A DNA stretch of 64,000 nt, from the NCBI GenBank assembly GCA_013327885.1, contig JABUMY010000004.1, positions 310,001-374,000 on the forward strand, given 5' to 3'. Of the stretch, positions 61,267 through 64,000 are shown piece by piece. Origin of the DNA: Flavisolibacter longurius. Lineage in GTDB: Bacteria; Bacteroidota; Bacteroidia; Chitinophagales; Chitinophagaceae. The position numbers were made by a program, and so were the translations under genes. How positions within the stretch are numbered: position 1 is the first letter of the stretch; each line of letters opens with the position of its first letter. Under the pieces are notes generated by a model, which saw only the letters and a list, made by a program, of their open reading frames with translations, did not search any database and was not told where the DNA came from.

Positions 61267-62736
61267 CTAATCCGCAACATCCGGGTCCACTTTGTTGGAC
61301 AGGTACAGGGAGCCGATAATAAAGCTGAGCGCTGCAATGCCGATAGGATACCACAATCCCGAGAGATGGTCGGTACCTTTCACCGTCGTGATCAGCGTGG
61401 CAATAAAGGGCACCAGGCCGCCGAATACGCCGTTGCCAATATGGTAAGGCAGCGACATGGACGTATAACGAATACGGGTGGGAAAGAGCTCCACCAGGAA
61501 AGCCGCAATGGGCCCGTACACCATCGTTACAAAAAGCACCATCACAAAAATCAGGATGATCATCTGCCACTTGTCGGATTCATTTACCGTTATCTCGTTC
61601 TTTACTTCCGCCTTGCCATCTTTTTGCGTAGCCGTTGTTTTTAACTTACTGCCGTCTTCAAAATCTTTGAGTACCGTGGTCACCGATTCCAGGGATGCAT
61701 TGTTGGCTGTGCTGGAGGTGGTGGCTGCAATGTTTTTATGCGTTACATCGGCTACGGTATACAGCCGGTCAAAGATGGGCCGGTAAAGCAGCACACCAAG
61801 CAGCATGCCTACCATCATAATGTTCTTTCGTCCCCATTTATCTGAAAGGCTGCCAAACAGCACAAAGAACGGCGTGGCAATGGCCAGTGCAATCAGGATG
61901 ATGGTGTTGGCCTGCTCGTATTCCAGGTTGCATTTGTTGAGCAAAAAGGTTTGCGCATAAAACTGGCCGGTGTACCAGATCACGCCTTGTCCCATGGTAA
62001 CGCCAAATAGCGCCAGTAACACCATTTTAAAATTGGTCTTGTTGCCAAAGCTTTCTTTCAGTGGGTTCTTGGATGTTTTGCCTTCGCCTTTCAGCTTGGC
62101 AAACAGGGGCGACTCCTGCATGCGCAGTCGAATAAAAATGGATACGCCTACCAGCACAATCGAAAGCAGGAAGGGATAGCGCCAGCCATCGCCATTGGTG
62201 AATTCATCCACGCCAACAACACGGCGAATGGAAAGAATAACTCCCAGCGAAAGAAACAGGCCCAGGGTAGCTGTTGTTTGGATCCAGCTTGTATAAAACC
62301 CCCGCCGGTTAGCCGGTGCATGTTCGGCAACATAGGTGGCTGCGCCGCCATACTCGCCACCCAGCGCAAGGCCCTGCAGCAGGCGGAGTATCAAAACCAG
62401 AAAGGGTGCCCACGCACCAATGGTGGCATAAGAGGGAATGCAACCAATAAGAAAGGTGGATAAACCCATAAGCACCAACGTTAGGAGGAAGGTGTACTTC
62501 CGCCCGATAAGGTCGCCCAGCCGGCCAAACACCAGGGCGCCAAAAGGCCGCACAATAAAGCCTGCGGCGAAGGTGGCCAGGGTGGAAAGCAGTGCTGCCG
62601 TTGGATTTGCAGAAGGAAAAAACTTTGCTGCGATAATAGTGGATAAGCTGCCGAAAATGTAAAAGTCGTACCATTCGATCAGTGTGCCTACGGAAGATGC
62701 CGTGATGACCTTCCAGATTCCTTTGGGTGATGCCAT
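61267..62736 (-). CDS. MFS transporter, metabolite:H+ symporter (MHS) type
   Basis: A 489-residue transporter with twelve helices. It opens TASSVGTLIEWYDFYIFGSL, then GRLGDLIGRKYTF and LQGLALGGEYGGAATYVAEH, the MHS/ProP-like pattern, and LFPTRIRYTSMSLPYHIGNG near the end. Between helices 8 and 9 there is an extra hydrophilic loop of about 75 residues rich in Thr, Ser, Lys and Asn, unusual for the family. Substrates of MHS carriers are organic acids, betaine or proline. A small membrane protein gene follows. Confidence 0.9.
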   Translation of the reverse strand: MASPKGIWKVITASSVGTLIEWYDFYIFGSLSTIIAAKFFPSANPTAALLSTLATFAAGFIVRPFGALVFGRLGDLIGRKYTFLLTLVLMGLSTFLIGCIPSYATIGAWAPFLVLILRLLQGLALGGEYGGAATYVAEHAPANRRGFYTSWIQTTATLGLFLSLGVILSIRRVVGVDEFTNGDGWRYPFLLSIVLVGVSIFIRLRMQESPLFAKLKGEGKTSKNPLKESFGNKTNFKMVLLALFGVTMGQGVIWYTGQFYAQTFLLNKCNLEYEQANTIILIALAIATPFFVLFGSLSDKWGRKNIMMVGMLLGVLLYRPIFDRLYTVADVTHKNIAATTSSTANNASLESVTTVLKDFEDGSKLKTTATQKDGKAEVKNEITVNESDKWQMIILIFVMVLFVTMVYGPIAAFLVELFPTRIRYTSMSLPYHIGNGVFGGLVPFIATLITTVKGTDHLSGLWYPIGIAALSFIIGSLYLSNKVDPDVAD

Positions 62737-62801
62737 GCAGAGGGTTGGGTTCTTTACTACTTAAAAGCAGAAAGATAAGCCCTTCATCCCATAAAAAATT
62801 A

Positions 62802-62822
62802 ATCCCCGCTGTTTGCGGGGAT
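62802..62822 (-). terminator. Terminator after the zinc-ribbon gene
   Basis: A stem ATCCCCGC / GCGGGGAT around TGTTT. On the minus strand a TTAATTTTTTAT tract follows. Confidence 0.75.
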
Positions 62823-62828
62823 AACCTG

Positions 62829-63164
62829 TTAATCGAAATCGAAGAAGTCGCCTAGAAAGCCTTTCTTCTTTTTATGCCGGTAATAAGGATCATTGTAATG
62901 CTTATCGCCGTAATAACGATCCTTCTTGTAATAGTCATCGTTGTATGGCTGTTGTTGCTGTGGCGGCGGAACCGGTTGCGCCGGTTGATTCTGCGGCGCC
63001 TGCTGGCTTCCTTCCTGGCTTGCAAAATAGGCGTTGGAGCGTTCGATGATCTTATCCAGCTCACCACGATCGAGCCAAACGCCGCGGCATTTGGGACAAT
63101 AATCGATCTCCACTCCATTGCGGTCAGACATGACCAGCGTTTCATTACAATTCGGACAATTCAT
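62829..63164 (-). CDS. zf-TFIIB-type zinc-ribbon protein
   Basis: A 111-residue protein with an N-terminal zinc ribbon: CPNCNETLVM and YCPKCRGVWLDRGELDKIIE, matching the zf-TFIIB family. The rest is disordered: Gln/Pro-rich (65-80), then Tyr, Asp, Lys and His-rich (KKDRYYGDKHYNDPYYRHKK). Such proteins are common in Bacteroidota and Proteobacteria, and their role is unknown. It follows the carbonic anhydrase gene by 26 nt, probably in one transcript. Confidence 0.85.
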   Translation of the reverse strand: MNCPNCNETLVMSDRNGVEIDYCPKCRGVWLDRGELDKIIERSNAYFASQEGSQQAPQNQPAQPVPPPQQQQPYNDDYYKKDRYYGDKHYNDPYYRHKKKKGFLGDFFDFD

Positions 63165-63190
63165 ATCAAAATGGTTTAAAATAACTGACC

Positions 63191-63838
63191 TTATTTCGAA
63201 GGCAACAAACCGTCAAACTCGTAAATAGGATCAATATGTGTGCCTGCTTTCATTTCGTATACCGGTTTGATCAGGCCGTCCTTCAGGCCGTATACCCAGC
63301 CATGCAGGTCGGGACGTTGCTCTTTTTGCCAATAGCGCTGAATTATACTTGTTTTTGCCAGGTTGTTTACCTGTTCCTGCACGTTCAGTTCTACCAGGCG
63401 GTTGGTCCGCTCATCTTCATCTTTGATGGATTCAATCTCGTCGCGATGAATACGCACCACGTCTTTTATATTGCGCAACCACATGTTCAACACCGGCTTG
63501 AAGTCCTGGTGCGTGGAGGCGGCTTTTACGCCGCCACAGCCATAGTGGCCACAAACAATAATGTGTTTTACTTTCAGGTGAGCAACGGCATAGTCAAGAA
63601 CGGCCAGCAGGTTGACATCGGTATGTACCACCAGGTTGGCCACGTTGCGGTGAACAAAGATCTCACCGGGTTGCGTACCCGTAATTTCATTGGCCGGTAC
63701 ACGGCTGTCGCTGCAGCCGATCCATAAAAACTCCGGCTTTTGTACGTCGGCAAGCCGCTCAAAATACGCAGGATCTTCGGTTATTTTTTCCTGTGCCCAT
63801 GCCTTATTCTCTAATAATAATTTTTCGTAAGAATGCAT
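63191..63838 (-). CDS. Beta-class carbonic anhydrase
   Basis: A 215-residue enzyme interconverting CO2 and bicarbonate. The zinc ligands are in [13 protein letters not shown] (Cys) and [13 protein letters not shown] (His and Cys), with the Asp-Arg dyad in CSDSR. No signal peptide, so it is cytoplasmic. A gene ending 32 nt upstream on the same strand may belong to the same transcript. Confidence 0.95.
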   Translation of the reverse strand: MHSYEKLLLENKAWAQEKITEDPAYFERLADVQKPEFLWIGCSDSRVPANEITGTQPGEIFVHRNVANLVVHTDVNLLAVLDYAVAHLKVKHIIVCGHYGCGGVKAASTHQDFKPVLNMWLRNIKDVVRIHRDEIESIKDEDERTNRLVELNVQEQVNNLAKTSIIQRYWQKEQRPDLHGWVYGLKDGLIKPVYEMKAGTHIDPIYEFDGLLPSK

Positions 63839-63869
63839 ATTCTGTTTTTCGGTTTTAAAATTAATTCAA

Positions 63870-64000
63870 TTAAGCGCCTGCAGGAACGAGTTTTTTATCG
63901 TGTGTCCGAACCACACCGGCTTCTGTTCGGGTGCTTTCTACCACCAGCTTGCTGAAGCCATGGTTGCGAAACTGGCTTGTTTTGATCTCCACGTAAATGT
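63870..64000 (-). CDS. Unidentified gene, C-terminal end only (partial)
   Basis: The minus-strand frame is open from the window edge to a TAA at 63870-63872, giving 43 residues that include YVEIKTSQFRNHGFSKLVVE and HDKKLVPAGA. No family was recognised. Codon use fits the region. It stands upstream of the carbonic anhydrase gene, where SulP anion carriers are sometimes found, but the sequence does not show a STAS domain. Confidence 0.5.
   Translation of the reverse strand, partial: IYVEIKTSQFRNHGFSKLVVESTRTEAGVVRTHDKKLVPAGA

Noticed and set aside
63870-64000. SulP bicarbonate transporter end
   Set aside because: Position next to carbonic anhydrase suggested it, but the 43 visible residues show no STAS-domain features.

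Overview
The window is chromosomal DNA from a Bacteroidota bacterium, most probably family Chitinophagaceae. This rests on two tandem SusC/SusD-type pairs, the gliding genes gldA, gldD and gldE, the gene order mutY-ssb-gldE-gldD, a large acyl-CoA dehydrogenase, many lipoproteins, promoters of the TAnnTTTG type and almost no Shine-Dalgarno sites. No rRNA, tRNA, CRISPR array, phage or transposase gene was seen. Most genes are housekeeping or envelope genes on both strands.

Layout. 1-8.6 kb: CPBP protease end, cdsA, cell-wall amidase, membrane protein, acyl-CoA dehydrogenase, MarR regulator, glycosyltransferase 2, SurA-like foldase. 8.7-16 kb: orphan PAS histidine kinase, long PurF-type amidotransferase, and a NagZ-type GH3 fused to a beta-lactamase-type serine hydrolase. 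16-23.4 kb (minus strand): ricT (PSP1), holB, glutathione peroxidase, beta-helix lipoprotein, comF, radA. 23.8-34.2 kb: zinc peptidase and two susC/susD pairs. 34.2-37.3 kb (minus): RNase G, a 30-residue basic ribosomal-type protein missed by length cut-offs, TPR protein, HU. 37.4-44.6 kb (plus): mutY, ssb, gldE, gldD, DUF3109, lutB-like gene, polysaccharide deacetylase. 44.7-47.8 kb: DMT permease, a MITE-like palindromic element, and an HD-domain protein fused to a Pycsar-effector-type (DUF5706) membrane domain. 47.8-56.2 kb: SdiA-regulated-type lipoprotein, metallophosphoesterase fused to an outer-membrane barrel, two further lipoproteins, GAF protein. 56.3-64 kb (minus): nth, small protein, DivIC-like protein, enolase, a RelE/ParE-type toxin-antitoxin pair, gldA, MFS transporter, zinc-ribbon protein, carbonic anhydrase and the end of an unidentified gene.

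Functional themes are envelope building and turnover (cdsA, amidase, NagZ fusion, SurA, deacetylase, glycosyltransferase), nutrient import at the outer membrane (SusCD), gliding and type IX-related functions (gldA/D/E), and DNA maintenance (radA, mutY, nth, ssb, holB, HU).

The most unusual signal is outside the genes. At least a dozen gene ends carry short degenerate tandem repeats with a strict 7-nt (sometimes 8-nt) period. Often there are two arms that are reverse complements of each other, so the whole intergenic region can fold into one long stem. The unit sequence differs from place to place but several loci share an ACGTSAA-like heptamer. One 91-bp array of 13 unbroken heptamers supplies the stop codon and C-terminal tail of a permease. 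The second notable candidate is the HD-DUF5706 fusion, a possible stand-alone nucleotide-signalling or defence protein. Two smaller palindromic elements (6980-7143 and 46117-46258) look like mobile REP or MITE-type repeats.
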